Source of the DNA: Micromonospora sp. WMMA1947
GTDB taxonomy: Bacteria > Actinomycetota > Actinomycetes > Mycobacteriales > Micromonosporaceae
Assembly: GCF_027497355.1 (NCBI RefSeq)
Contig: NZ_CP114909.1
Coordinates: 1,922,001-1,986,000 of the forward strand
Direction: 5' to 3'
Length of the DNA stretch: 64,000 bases
The notes beneath the pieces are model-generated. The model was not told where the DNA came from and made no database searches. It saw nothing but the letters and a program-made list of their open reading frames with translations. Made by a program: the position numbers and the translations under genes. Below, in pieces: positions 42,975-53,324 of the stretch. The first letter of the stretch is position 1. Every line of letters begins with the position of its first letter.

Positions 42975-43394
42975 TCAGCCGGCGAGCTGCCGCCGCACCG
43001 AGTCGGTGTCCATCAGGTACGACATGAACTTGAACTTGCCGTCCTGCACCCGGTAGAAGGCGGTCTCGGTGAACGACACCGACCTGCCGGTGGGCGCCAG
43101 GCCGTTCCACTCCTTGACCGGGGTGCCCGTGTCGACGAGCCGGGCGGCGATCCGGTCGCCCTCGACGACGAGCTCCTGGATCTCCCAGTGGAGGTCCGGC
43201 ACCGCCTCCACGTGCTTGTAGAACTCGGCCACCATGTCCGCCATCTTGACTGGGGTGCCGTTCATGATGACCTCGTCGTGGGCGAAGTCGGCCATGCGGG
43301 CGAACTCCCGCTTGTTCGCCAGATCGACGTACCGCAGGTAGAAGTCCCGCAGCTCCTGAGTGGACATGCCTGACTGCGTCGCGACGGAGCTCAT
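42975..43394 (-). CDS. SnoaL/NTF2-like protein
   Basis: Protein of 139 residues of the SnoaL-like cyclase/NTF2 fold: ELRDFYLRYVDLANKREFAR (about 14-33), then FYKHVEAVPDLHWEIQELVV and FTETAFYRVQDGKFKFMSYL. Relatives include polyketide cyclases and many small binding or isomerase proteins; no catalytic dyad is certain. Its 5' region carries three copies of TACCG-N-TCGGT, strongly suggesting repression by a TetR-type regulator that is not encoded nearby. Confidence 0.8.
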   Translation of the reverse strand: MSSVATQSGMSTQELRDFYLRYVDLANKREFARMADFAHDEVIMNGTPVKMADMVAEFYKHVEAVPDLHWEIQELVVEGDRIAARLVDTGTPVKEWNGLAPTGRSVSFTETAFYRVQDGKFKFMSYLMDTDSVRRQLAG

Positions 43395-43463
43395 GATCGT
43401 TGTCCCTCATCTGTGTGCGCCGGCCCGTATCCCCGGGCCGGTCGTCGACGCGAGCGAATTTTT

Positions 43464-43546
43464 GTACCGCTCGGTTCTGGCACGAGCGTATCAGGATTCT
43501 GTACCGATCGGTTCATGATCCGGATCATGTTCTGTACCGATCGGTA
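43464..43546. promoter_or_regulatory. Triple TACCG-N-TCGGT operator cluster
   Basis: Three repeats upstream of the SnoaL-like gene: 43464-43475 (GTACCGCTCGGT), 43501-43512 and 43534-43546 (GTACCGATCGGTA). Copies 2 and 3 contain palindromic cores and flank the perfect 16-bp palindrome CATGATCCGGATCATG (43514-43529). Such sites are typical TetR operators. No TetR gene is within 5 kb on either side, so the regulator acts from elsewhere. The remaining bases of the 283-nt gap to the Nudix gene show no gene. Confidence 0.7.
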
Positions 43547-43677
43547 GGTGGCCCTGGGCCCGACACCCTCGCCTGGCCTGCCCGCCGTTCGGCTGCTCAC
43601 CGGCCGACACCTGGCGCTTCAGTTTCCCCGCAGGCGATACGTCACGCCCTGACGCAAGGCTTCGATACCCTCCACGG

Positions 43678-44130
43678 ATGCCGTCGATCCGCCCGGTTGC
43701 CCTGGCCGTACCGCGGCGCGGCGCGGACGTGCTCGTGTTCGAGTACCGCGACTCCACGAAGGACGAGACCTTCTACCGTCCCCTGGGCGGGGGAATCGAG
43801 TTCGGCGAGACGGCCGAGGCAGCCGTCCGGCGCGAACTGCGCGAGGAACTCGACGCCGACCTTCTCGACGTACGCCTCCTGGGCGTACTGGAGAACCTCT
43901 TCCACGCGTTCGGCTGCGACGGGCACGAGATCGTCTTCGTCTTCGACTGCCGGCTCGCCGACCAGTCCCTCTACGAGCGGGACGCCGTCGGCGAGATACG
44001 CGACGACGCCGGCACGAAGGTGATGTGGCGCCCGCTGAACAGCTTCGACGCCGGCAGTCCGCTCTACCCCGCCGGTCTCACCGAGTTGCTCCACGCAGAA
44101 TCCGCTGTCACTGATGATCGGGCGACGTGA
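43678..44130 (+). CDS. Nudix hydrolase
   Basis: Hydrolase of 150 residues that cleaves nucleoside diphosphates linked to another moiety. The Nudix box is GGGIEFGETAEAAVRRELRE-E-L (about 37-59), matching GX5EX7REUXEEXGU except for aspartate near its end (LDAD). Substrate class unknown; similar small proteins act on NUDP-sugars or oxidised nucleotides. ATG at 43678 has no clear ribosome site. Its end overlaps the start of the tRNA-Ala-like repeat. Confidence 0.88.
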   Translation: MPSIRPVALAVPRRGADVLVFEYRDSTKDETFYRPLGGGIEFGETAEAAVRRELREELDADLLDVRLLGVLENLFHAFGCDGHEIVFVFDCRLADQSLYERDAVGEIRDDAGTKVMWRPLNSFDAGSPLYPAGLTELLHAESAVTDDRAT

Positions 44131-44170
44131 TGTGCTGGAGTCCGTAGGACTCGAACGCCTGACCCCTGCC
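44128..44170 (-). pseudogene. Partial copy of the tRNA-Ala 3' half (att-like or decayed tRNA)
   Basis: These 43 nt match 44951-44993, the 3' half of tRNA-Ala plus 5 nt beyond it, at 36 positions and in the same orientation, 823 bp apart. The T-loop TTCGAGT is kept but the T-stem pairs at only about one of five positions, so it is not a functional tRNA. Direct repeats of a tRNA 3' end at this spacing are what an integrated element leaves as attL/attR; a decayed tandem tRNA is the alternative. Confidence 0.65.
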
Positions 44171-44530
44171 GCTTGAGGAGCAGGGCTGCTGGGGTACGGA
44201 GCATTGGACTCTGACCCCGAACGGGCGGATCAACGAAACCAGGTACGCGTTCCGCCGCCCCGGGGAAACGTCGTCAGAATTGCTGGCTGACGTCAGTTGG
44301 CTGCTGGGAGGAGGGGAGACGCTTGACGACCGCGCTGCTGCGGCGGATCTCTGAGGAGAGCCGGAGTTAGTTCGGGACGGAACCCGCGATCTTCTGATCG
44401 TGTCGTCTCGACGTGTGGCCGGCTGTCGCGATTACCGGTTTCCCGGAACGGGCGACCGAACGGCCGGGGTGGGCGCGATGCTGGAACCGGACGGCAGTCG
44501 ATCGGCTGACACGCGCGGAGGTGGCAACGC
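44171..44530. other. Gap between tRNA-like repeat and CMD gene
   Basis: 360 nt with no convincing gene. The stretch 44281-44346 has short palindromes (CTGACGTCAG), and the last 25 nt carry the ribosome site (GGAGG) of the CMD-like gene. The minus-strand frame 44293-44568 lacks codon bias and ribosome site and is not accepted. No integrase remnant is visible. Confidence 0.6.
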
Positions 44531-44908
44531 ATGCCCGACGATCCCCGATACCAGCAGGCCCTCGACACCGCGGAGCGCCTCCTCGGCCAACCGTTGACCC
44601 TCCCGCTGGCCGACGGGGAACCCGCAGTCGGTCAGGACTTCCGGCGGCTGGCGACCGAGCACACCTTCGGCGACTCGTGGCCGCGACCGGGCCTGGACCT
44701 GCGGAGCCGCTGCCTGATCTCGGTGGCCGTCGCGGCGGCGCTGGGCACCCACGAGCCGCTGCGGGGGCAGTTGCGCATCGCGCTGACGTCCGGCGTGACC
44801 AAGGAGGAGATCGTCGAACTCTTCATCCACCTGGAGGCGTACGCCGGGGCGGCCCGGGCCTTCGACAGCTACCAGGTGGCCACGGCGGTCTTCGGCGAGC
44901 ACCGCTGA
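44531..44908 (+). CDS. Carboxymuconolactone decarboxylase family protein
   Basis: Protein of 125 residues. LDLRSRCLISVAVAAALGTH (about 56-75) and GVTKEEIVELFIHLEAYAGA (about 88-107) are the CMD helices; where many relatives have catalytic cysteines or histidine (ExxxxCxxH) this one keeps only the histidine, as in true CMD. It may act on gamma-carboxymuconolactone-like compounds or be a peroxidatic-type relative lacking activity. ATG at 44531 with GGAGG upstream. It is the only gene between the two tRNA-Ala-like repeats. Confidence 0.83.
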   Translation: MPDDPRYQQALDTAERLLGQPLTLPLADGEPAVGQDFRRLATEHTFGDSWPRPGLDLRSRCLISVAVAAALGTHEPLRGQLRIALTSGVTKEEIVELFIHLEAYAGAARAFDSYQVATAVFGEHR

Positions 44909-44955
44909 CGACGCTGCCGGCACCCGTCAACGGGTCGTGAACTGGCCGGATGATG

Positions 44956-45031
44956 TGGTGGAGCCCAGGGGACTCGAACCCCTAACCCCTGCCTTGCAAA
45001 GGCAGTGCTCTGCCAGTTGAGCTAGGGCCCC
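44956..45031 (-). tRNA. tRNA-Ala (TGC)
   Basis: 76-nt cloverleaf including encoded CCA. Acceptor GGGGCCC/GGGCTCC contains the G3-U70 pair that identifies alanine tRNAs; the anticodon arm CTGCC-TTTGCAA-GGCAG gives TGC; the T-arm is AGGGG-TTCGAGT-CCCCT. Its 3' half is duplicated at 44128-44170. Confidence 0.97.
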
Positions 45032-45041
45032 GTGACGGCGT

Positions 45042-45170
45042 TCAGCGCAGGTCGGGCGCCGTGGTCGCCTCGTGCCACAGGGCGCGCTCGTCGTTCGAGG
45101 CCTTGACCTTCTTGGCCACGACGGCGGCCACACCGACGATGCCGGCCAGGATCAGGAGCTTCTTGAACAT
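45042..45170 (-). CDS. DLW-39-family small membrane protein
   Basis: 42-residue protein, missed by length cut-offs. A basic start MFKKLL leads into one membrane helix (LLILAGIVGVAAVVAKKV) and a short tail ending DERALWHEATTAPDLR. It matches the small DLW-39 family, which sits next to this tRNA pair downstream of gyrA in actinomycetes. ATG at 45170 has AGGGG 8 nt upstream. Function unknown; it lies between tRNA-Ile and tRNA-Ala and may be transcribed with them. Confidence 0.8.
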   Translation of the reverse strand: MFKKLLILAGIVGVAAVVAKKVKASNDERALWHEATTAPDLR

Positions 45171-45213
45171 GTGCTTGACCCCTCGCGCTCGACTACCGTC
45201 GGACGATGTGCGG

Positions 45214-45287
45214 TGGGGCTAGCTGGAATCGAACCAGCGACCTCAGAGTTATCAGCTCTGCGCTCTAACCGACTGAGCTATAGCCCC
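45214..45287 (-). tRNA. tRNA-Ile (GAT)
   Basis: 74-nt cloverleaf. Acceptor GGGGCTA/TAGCCCC, D-arm, anticodon arm CAGAG-CTGATAA-CTCTG giving GAT, T-arm with TTCGATT. CCA is not encoded (the genome has CCG). Same strand as tRNA-Ala, probably one transcript through the DLW-39 gene. Confidence 0.97.
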
Positions 45288-45302
45288 GCGTAGCGACGAG
45301 CT

Positions 45303-45332
45303 AGGTTAACCCATCGCCTCCACCGCGCCCAA
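45303..45332 (-). promoter_or_regulatory. Promoter of the tRNA-Ile/DLW-39/tRNA-Ala unit
   Basis: On the minus strand TTGGGC (complement of 45327-45332), an 18-nt spacer and TAACCT (complement of 45303-45308), with tRNA-Ile starting 15 nt beyond the -10. Confidence 0.55.
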
Positions 45333-45386
45333 ATCGGGGGTACGTGGTGGAAGCACCCGCGCCATCTCGAACCTACCCGGACGCAC

Positions 45387-45424
45387 GACGCCGGGGCGAC
45401 CGCTTTACGCGGTGCCCCGGCGTC
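45387..45424 (-). terminator. Terminator of the gyrB-gyrA-DUF3566 unit
   Basis: Hairpin GACGCCGGGGC with inner ACCGC, a 5-nt loop, then GCGGT and GCCCCGGCGTC (16 paired bases, one bulge or mismatch). Begins 8 nt after the DUF3566 stop. Confidence 0.87.
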
Positions 45425-45431
45425 GGGTTGA

Positions 45432-46361
45432 TCAGTCCCGCTCGGCGAGCGTCAGCTCGATCCCGCCGACCAGGTCGGCGCAGACGTTGTAGACGAATGC
45501 GCTGAGCGTGGCCAGCGCGGTGAACAGCACGACGTTCACCAGGCCGATCAGCGACGACGTCAGGATCACGCCCTTCGCGGTGATCCGGAAGCCACCGCCA
45601 CCCTGGCCGCCGCCGGCGTTCACCAGGTCGGTCAGGCTGTCGTTGACGCTCTTGAACACGCCCATCGCGTCGAGCGCCAGGTAGAGCACCGACGTCGCCA
45701 CGACGACCACGATGAAGAGCACCACGGAGACCGCGAAGGCGAACTTCATCACCGACCACGGGTCGATCCGCTTCAGGTTCAGCCGGGCCCGTCGCGGTCC
45801 GCGCGACGCGGCCGAGCTGACCGAGGTACGCGCGGAGCGTACCGCCTCACCCACGCGCGCGGCCCCGACCGCTGCCGCGCCGCTGATGCCCGGCGGCAGG
45901 CCGCCGCCGTTGGCGGGCCGGGACTGACCGGCGGTGCCGGTGCCGCCCGGGCGCGAGCCGTCCGGCGAAGCCTTCGGGGCGGTGCCCAGGCCGGCGCCGA
46001 TCCGTGGCTGCGTGCCGGTCGTCCCGGTGGAGGCCCGGCCGGTGGCCGGCGGCGTCTTGATCGACTGTGCGCTCGTGGCGTTCGCGGGCTTGCCGGCCGG
46101 AGCGGCCAGACCGTCGGCCGACGTCGGTGCGTCCACCTTGGTCTCGGCCGAATCCCGGGAACCGGAGTCCTCGGACGGCTTGTCCGGAGGCGGGGCCATG
46201 CCGGGAGCCCGGGTGAACTTCGGGGCAGGCGCGTCGGCGGGAACCGTGGCCCGGCCCACAGCCGCGCGGCCGGTCGCTGGTGTGCCGCCCTGTGCGGCCT
46301 CCTCCTCGACCGGGGTGGCCGAGGTCCCCTTGTTCCCCGACTTCGCCTGTGTCTCCGTCAT
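45432..46361 (-). CDS. DUF3566 membrane protein (Rv0007-like)
   Basis: Protein of 309 residues. The N-terminal two-thirds is disordered, rich in Ala/Gly/Pro/Ser; the C-terminal DUF3566 domain (about 190-309) has two membrane helices, SVMKFAFAVSVVLFIVVVVA and LIGLVNVVLFTALATLSAFV, and includes LNLKRIDPWSVMKFAFAVSV. The M. tuberculosis gene downstream of gyrA (Rv0007) is of this family. It follows gyrA by 3 nt, so it belongs to the gyrBA operon. ATG at 46361. Function unknown, likely cell envelope or division. Confidence 0.88.
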   Translation of the reverse strand: MTETQAKSGNKGTSATPVEEEAAQGGTPATGRAAVGRATVPADAPAPKFTRAPGMAPPPDKPSEDSGSRDSAETKVDAPTSADGLAAPAGKPANATSAQSIKTPPATGRASTGTTGTQPRIGAGLGTAPKASPDGSRPGGTGTAGQSRPANGGGLPPGISGAAAVGAARVGEAVRSARTSVSSAASRGPRRARLNLKRIDPWSVMKFAFAVSVVLFIVVVVATSVLYLALDAMGVFKSVNDSLTDLVNAGGGQGGGGFRITAKGVILTSSLIGLVNVVLFTALATLSAFVYNVCADLVGGIELTLAERD

Positions 46362-46364
46362 CAA

Positions 46365-49300
46365 CTAGTCCTGTTCGTCAGGCTCGTCGGCATTGCGAGC
46401 AATCGCCACGATAGTCACGCCGTCCGGGAGGTCCATCAGCTTGACCCCCATTGTGTTCCGGTCACGCGTACGGCGTACAGGCTTCACCGGAGTCCGGATG
46501 ACGCCGCCGTTGCTCGTGATGGCGAACAGCTCGTCCTCCGGATCGATCACGACCGCGCCGACCAGGCCACCGCGTCGCTCGGTGATCTTCGCGGTCAGCA
46601 CGCCCTTACCTCCCCGGCCCTGGACCGGGTATTCCTCGATCGGGGTACGTTTCGCGTAACCCCCGTTCGTCGCGACCAGAACGTCCAGACCCTCTCGCAC
46701 CACCTCGACGGCGAGCAACTCGTCCTCGCCGCTGAAGCGCATGCCGATCACCCCGGAAGTCGCCCGGCCCATCGGGCGCAGCGCCTCGTCGGTGGCGTTG
46801 AAGCGGATCGCCTGGGCGTTCTTCGACACGAGCAGCAGGTCGTCCTCCGGAGCGACCAGTACCGCACCGACCAGTTCGTCCTCATCGCGCAGGTTGACCG
46901 CGATGATGCCGCCGGAACGGTTGGAGTCGAACTCCTCGAGCCGCGTCTTCTTCACCAGGCCGTTCTTCGTGGCCAGTACCAGGTAGGGGGCCACCTGGTA
47001 GTTCGGGATTTCAATGATCTGCGCGATCTGCTCGTCGGGCTGGAACGCGAGCAGGTTGGCCACGTGCTGGCCCTTGGCCACCCTACTGGCCTCGGGAAGC
47101 TCGTACGCCTTCGCCCGGTAGACCCGACCCTTGTTCGTGAAGAACAGGATCCAGTCGTGGGTAGAGCATACGAAGAAGTGGCTGACGATGTCGTCCTGCC
47201 GGAGCGTCGCCCCGCTGACGCCCTTCCCGCCGCGCCGCTGTGACCGGTAGAGATCGACCTTGGTCCGCTTCGCGTAGCCGGTGCGAGTGATCGTCACCAC
47301 CACGTCCTCGCGGGCGATGAGGTCCTCCATCGAGACCTCGCCGTCGAACGGGACGATCTTCGTACGCCGGTCGTCGCCCCACTTCGCGACGATCTCGCCC
47401 AGCTCCTCCGAGACGATCCGCCGCTGCCGCTCCGGCTTGGCCAGGATGTCCTTGAGGTCGGCGATCTCCAGCTCGAGCTTCACCAGGTCGTCCAGGATCC
47501 GCTGCCGCTCCAGGGCAGCCAGCCGGCGCAGCTGCATGTCCAGGATCGCGGTCGCCTGGACCTCGTCGATGTCCAGCAGCCGGATCAGGCCCTGCCGGGC
47601 GTCCTCGACGGTGGGCGAGCGCCGGATCAGGGCGATCACCTCGTCCAGGGCGTCCAGCGCCTTGGACAGACCACGCAGGATGTGCGCCCGCTCCTCGGCC
47701 TTGCGCAGCCGGAACGCGGTCCGCCGCCGGATCACCTCGATCTGGTGCTCGACGTAGTAGCGGATGAACTGGGCCAGGTTGAGCGTGCGCGGCACGCCGT
47801 CGACGAGCGCCAGCATGTTGGCGCCGAACGTCTCCTGGAGCTGGGTGTGCTTGTAGAGGTTGTTCAGCACCACCTTGGCGACCGCGTCGCGCTTGAGCAC
47901 GAGCACGATCCGCATGCCGGTACGCCCGGAGGACTCGTCGCGGATGTCGGCGATGCCGGCGAGCTTGCCCTCCTTGATCAGCTCGGCGATGCGCTCGGCG
48001 AGGTTGTCCGGGTTGACCTGGTACGGCAGCTCGCTGACCACGAGCGCCGGCCGGCCCCGCTTGTCCTCCTCGACCTCGACCACGGCGCGCATCCGGATCG
48101 AGCCGCGCCCGGTCCGGTACGCGTCCTGGATGCCCGCCTGGCCGACGATCAGACCGTGGGTCGGGAAATCCGGGCCCTTGACGATCTCGAGGAGAGCTTC
48201 CAGCGTGGTGGCCTCGTCGGCCTCCGGGTGCTCCAGGCACCACTGCACCGCAGCGCCGATCTCGCGCAGGTTGTGCGGCGGGATCTTGGTGGCCATGCCG
48301 ACCGCGATGCCCTCGGAGCCGTTGATCAGCAGGTTCGGGATACGCGACGGCAGGATGGTGGGCTCCTTGGCCCGGCCGTCGTAGTTGTCCTGAAGGTCGA
48401 CGGTGTCCTCGTCGATGTCCCGCAGCATCTCCATCGCCAGCGGGTCGAGCTTGCACTCGGTGTTGTGGCTGACGAAGCCGTCGGAGACGAACGAGTGGTC
48501 CTCGGTGTCGACCCGGATGCTGTAGACCGGCCGCACACCGGCGTCGGTGATCTCGGTCACCTCGGCGTAGTAGAAGCGCCCGTCGACGAGCGGCTCGACC
48601 ACGTCGAGGACGCCCGGCTCGGTGATCCGGGCCGCGATCTCGTCGCGGTCCCGCTCCCAGCGCTCGATCCGATCCACGTTGTGCCGGCGCAGCCAGTCGC
48701 GCTCGGTCCAGCGGCTCGCGCCGTGCTCGCGGACGAAGTCGCCCACGAACGGCACGTGATCGCCGGAGAGCGCGGTGCTGCTCGCCGGCACCTGGGCCAG
48801 CTCGGACTCCAGCTTCGCCTGCTTACGGCCGAGGAATCCGATGTGCGCGGCGAAGATCCGGGCGTCCCGACGGTTGGTGACGACGACCTTGATCTCGCCG
48901 TTGTCGTACCGGCACTGCCGGCTGACCACGCCGAACTCCAGCAGCAACTGCTGGACCTCGCGGGCCAGCCGCTCGCTGCGGGTCGAGTAGGAGACCTGGA
49001 TCGTGTGGCGGGGCAGCAGCGACGACGAACCGTCACCCTCGAACAGCGCCTGGAGGAAGGCCCGCTTGACCGCTGCCGGACCGCGCCAGACGAACTCCGG
49101 CACGAACTTGTCGGCGCTCCGCGCGCCCACCATCTCGCCGAGCACGCTCGCCCGGAGCGCGGTGAGGTCCTGGACGTCGAGCTCGTGCAGCTTGCTGCCG
49201 GAGGCGATGACCCGCTCGGAGACGTACCGGGGGCCGCCGACCGCGAGGTCGTAGGCGGTGAGGACCCGGACGAAGAACTCACGGTCCACGTTGTTGAAGC

Positions 49301-50144
49301 CGGCCCGGTGCTCCGACACCCAGCCCTCGGCCACGAAGGCGCCGGCCAGCACAGCGGCCTCGACGTGCTCCAGCATCGGGTAGCCGATCTCGTCCGGCAC
49401 GGTGCGCTGGAGGACCACCCGGTCGCCCGGGGAGATCTCGGCGAGCAGCTTCCACAGCAGGGTCGGCACGCCGACCACGTTCACCAGGCAGAGCACCGGG
49501 TGGTTGTGGGTGCCGGTCAGCTCGTACCCCTCGCGGGTGCGCAGCCGCAACGTGGGGTGCTCGCCGGAGTGGAAGAACTTGCTGGCACGGACCAGGTCGC
49601 CGTTGCGGTCACGGACCTTGAGGTCGACGTCGGTCTCGCTGCTCGGCGCGGCGTCCGGCACGACGTCGCCGATCCGGACGGTGCCGTCGACGGTACGAAC
49701 CCGGACATCTGCCGTAACACAGTACCGCATGGCGGCAGCGGGATCATTACCCGGCGAACCGAAGTTGCCGTTGCCGTCGACCAGCGGGTAGCGCAGCGAC
49801 CACGGCTGCGCCATCCGGACGAGCGCGTCGTAGATGGCCGAGTCGCCGTGCGGGTGGAACTGGCCCATCACGTCACCGACGACGCGGGAGCACTTCACGT
49901 ACCCGCGGTCCGGCCGGTAGCCGGAGTCGAACATGGCGTAGAGGATCTTGCGGTGGACCGGCTTGAGCCCGTCCCGGACGTCCGGCAGGGCCCGCCCGAC
50001 GATGACGCTCATCGCGTAGTCGAGGTACGAGCGCTGCATCTCGACCTCGAGGCCGACCGGCTCGATCCGGTCGTGCTGGACGACCGCGGCCAGTGTCTCC
50101 GGGGTCTCCGGCTCGTTCGGGGTGGACTCGGGAGTATCGGTCAC
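46365..50144 (-). CDS. gyrA: DNA gyrase subunit A, interrupted by an intein
   Basis: Cleaves and rejoins DNA in negative supercoiling with GyrB. The 1259-residue product contains an intein (residues 142-561); after splicing it is 839 residues, normal length. The N-extein has the winged-helix domain with [20 protein letters not shown]; the catalytic tyrosine is the last N-extein residue (AAAMRY, Tyr141), and the C-extein resumes [10 protein letters not shown]. The GyrA box is [12 protein letters not shown], with beta-propeller blades in the last third. The gyrB-gyrA gap is 131 nt and holds DnaA-box-like sites. GTG start at 50144. Confidence 0.97.
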   Translation of the reverse strand: MTDTPESTPNEPETPETLAAVVQHDRIEPVGLEVEMQRSYLDYAMSVIVGRALPDVRDGLKPVHRKILYAMFDSGYRPDRGYVKCSRVVGDVMGQFHPHGDSAIYDALVRMAQPWSLRYPLVDGNGNFGSPGNDPAAAMRYCVTADVRVRTVDGTVRIGDVVPDAAPSSETDVDLKVRDRNGDLVRASKFFHSGEHPTLRLRTREGYELTGTHNHPVLCLVNVVGVPTLLWKLLAEISPGDRVVLQRTVPDEIGYPMLEHVEAAVLAGAFVAEGWVSEHRAGFNNVDREFFVRVLTAYDLAVGGPRYVSERVIASGSKLHELDVQDLTALRASVLGEMVGARSADKFVPEFVWRGPAAVKRAFLQALFEGDGSSSLLPRHTIQVSYSTRSERLAREVQQLLLEFGVVSRQCRYDNGEIKVVVTNRRDARIFAAHIGFLGRKQAKLESELAQVPASSTALSGDHVPFVGDFVREHGASRWTERDWLRRHNVDRIERWERDRDEIAARITEPGVLDVVEPLVDGRFYYAEVTEITDAGVRPVYSIRVDTEDHSFVSDGFVSHNTECKLDPLAMEMLRDIDEDTVDLQDNYDGRAKEPTILPSRIPNLLINGSEGIAVGMATKIPPHNLREIGAAVQWCLEHPEADEATTLEALLEIVKGPDFPTHGLIVGQAGIQDAYRTGRGSIRMRAVVEVEEDKRGRPALVVSELPYQVNPDNLAERIAELIKEGKLAGIADIRDESSGRTGMRIVLVLKRDAVAKVVLNNLYKHTQLQETFGANMLALVDGVPRTLNLAQFIRYYVEHQIEVIRRRTAFRLRKAEERAHILRGLSKALDALDEVIALIRRSPTVEDARQGLIRLLDIDEVQATAILDMQLRRLAALERQRILDDLVKLELEIADLKDILAKPERQRRIVSEELGEIVAKWGDDRRTKIVPFDGEVSMEDLIAREDVVVTITRTGYAKRTKVDLYRSQRRGGKGVSGATLRQDDIVSHFFVCSTHDWILFFTNKGRVYRAKAYELPEASRVAKGQHVANLLAFQPDEQIAQIIEIPNYQVAPYLVLATKNGLVKKTRLEEFDSNRSGGIIAVNLRDEDELVGAVLVAPEDDLLLVSKNAQAIRFNATDEALRPMGRATSGVIGMRFSGEDELLAVEVVREGLDVLVATNGGYAKRTPIEEYPVQGRGGKGVLTAKITERRGGLVGAVVIDPEDELFAITSNGGVIRTPVKPVRRTRDRNTMGVKLMDLPDGVTIVAIARNADEPDEQD
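48462..49721 (-). mobile_element. GyrA intein with LAGLIDADG homing endonuclease domain
   Basis: 420 residues, in frame. Splicing signature: Cys1 ([10 protein letters not shown], block A), TxxH block [13 protein letters not shown] (65-77), block [17 protein letters not shown], and the terminal [10 protein letters not shown] with penultimate His-Asn followed by Thr+1. Endonuclease motifs [10 protein letters not shown] (125-134) and [10 protein letters not shown] (223-232) keep acidic residues (Glu, Asp), so nuclease activity is possible. It is inserted directly after the gyrase catalytic tyrosine, the same site as mycobacterial GyrA inteins. Confidence 0.93.
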
Positions 50145-50181
50145 TGTTAACCCTTATCAGACTCTTCAGTCGTGGTCTCGC

Positions 50182-50233
50182 TGTGGATAACGGCTGTGGA
50201 AAGCGTTCAGGCTGTGGATAACTCTGTGGACTT
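50182..50233. promoter_or_regulatory. DnaA-box-like cluster between gyrB and gyrA
   Basis: Two perfect TGTGGATAA (complement TTATCCACA) at 50182-50190 and 50213-50221, plus TGTGGAAAG (50195) and TGTGGACTT (50225). They sit in the 131-nt gap where gyrA would start transcription. DnaA binding here is inferred. Confidence 0.6.
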
Positions 50234-50275
50234 CCGGGCCGGCCGGTGGATGTCCGGCCGGCCCGGGTGCGTCCG

Positions 50276-52330
<2,055 letters not shown>

Positions 52331-52457
52331 TCACGTGCGCCGGGCGCCGCGGTTGCCCGCGGATCGCGATCGGCTCGGACCCGGTACGGGACTATGATCG
52401 AGGGCTCATGAGGGCCCTGGTCCGTCGCTCCGTCTCGGGTCTTTCGTCTCGCCCTCA

Positions 52458-52463
52458 ATCTTA
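52458..52463 (-). promoter_or_regulatory. Possible -10 of gyrB in the 547-nt gap
   Basis: TAAGAT (complement of 52458-52463) is a good -10 in the 52223-52769 gap, but no consensus -35 lies 16-18 nt upstream, so confidence is low. It would give a 228-nt leader. The rest of the gap shows no gene. Confidence 0.35.
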
Positions 52464-52769
52464 CTGTGCGGAGCCGACCAAACCGCCACTCGGCACCCTC
52501 TCCGGGGCGGCTGAGAATGCCGTAGCCGGACGAACCGCGCTGCCCACGACTCCCCCTACACGCCAACGGGGCGGTACCGCGCCACCGGCCACCGTGAGCC
52601 GCGACGGTCATCCGACCGGTGATCGGCAGCTGCCCCTACCGGGGGTCGCGGCCGGGCCCGGCGTGCCGTAGCTTTTGCGGCGCCGCCGTTGCGGTCTTGA
52701 TCTTTTGCGCCCGGAACCGGGACGATCGTCGGAGATGGTCCGAAAACGCTTGGTGAGAGGTGACGCCAG

Positions 52770-53324
52770 ATGGGGCTGGACAACGTCGCGGTGCACTGGC
52801 CGCGGACCGGCCGCTTCTACGATCCGGTCGCGCCGGCTGAGTTCGTGGACTTCGGCGAGATCGTGGACATGCCCCGGATCTCTGCGCCGACAGCGGCGCT
52901 CGCCGAGCTGATCGCGAAGACCGGCACGGTACGCGCGACCGCGTACACCGAGCTGGTCGACCTGATCCTCGGGCTGGAGAATGTGCTCTACGCCACGGAG
53001 AACGCGGTCGAGGACGAGGATCCGGTGATCGACCCGGACGGCTGCTCCTGGATCGCCGAGGGTGTGGAGAAGTTCGTCGCCCGGCACCGGCCGTACGGCG
53101 AGTCGGTCACGTTCGAGTCGGTGAGCGAGGTGCTGCGCGCGCTGCTCGGCGACGGGCGGCTGGCCGAGCAGCAGCTCCGCTGGCTGGACAGCCGCCTCGA
53201 CCGGCTGCGGGACGAGAGCGGCGATCCGCCGCAGTGGAACTTCACCTGCGCCGAGCTGAGCGTGCTGGCGGCCTTCTACCGGCGCTGCGCGGAGCGGGGT
53301 TTCGCGGTCTACGCCGACGCCTGA
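52770..53324 (+). CDS. Conserved hypothetical protein
   Basis: Protein of 184 residues, not recognised as a known family. Mixed alpha/beta, acidic, no signal peptide or membrane helix. MGLDNVAVHWPRTGRF at the start and ENVLYATENAVEDEDPVIDP (about 72-91) give the strongest pattern. Location between gyrB and dciA is typical of a lineage-specific insertion into the origin region; both sequence-wise and positionally it looks restricted to Micromonosporaceae. ATG at 52770 with GAGAGG upstream. Its end overlaps the MarR gene by 16 bp. Confidence 0.65.
   Translation: MGLDNVAVHWPRTGRFYDPVAPAEFVDFGEIVDMPRISAPTAALAELIAKTGTVRATAYTELVDLILGLENVLYATENAVEDEDPVIDPDGCSWIAEGVEKFVARHRPYGESVTFESVSEVLRALLGDGRLAEQQLRWLDSRLDRLRDESGDPPQWNFTCAELSVLAAFYRRCAERGFAVYADA

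Noticed and set aside
44128..44205. Functional second tRNA
   Set aside because: Acceptor and D-arm pairing can be forced, but the T-stem is broken at four of five pairs; called a relic.
44293..44568. 91-codon minus-strand frame between the tRNA-like repeat and the CMD gene
   Set aside because: No ribosome site, unusual composition (Arg/Pro-rich) and overlap with the CMD gene start; treated as non-coding.
47682..50150. 822-codon frame opposite gyrA
   Set aside because: Antisense to gyrA and its intein; no recognisable domain.
52640..52700. Repeat-like TCTTGATCTTTTGCGCCCGG before the hypothetical gene at 52770
   Set aside because: Resembles a half-arm of the hairpin family B but I found no complementary arm nearby.
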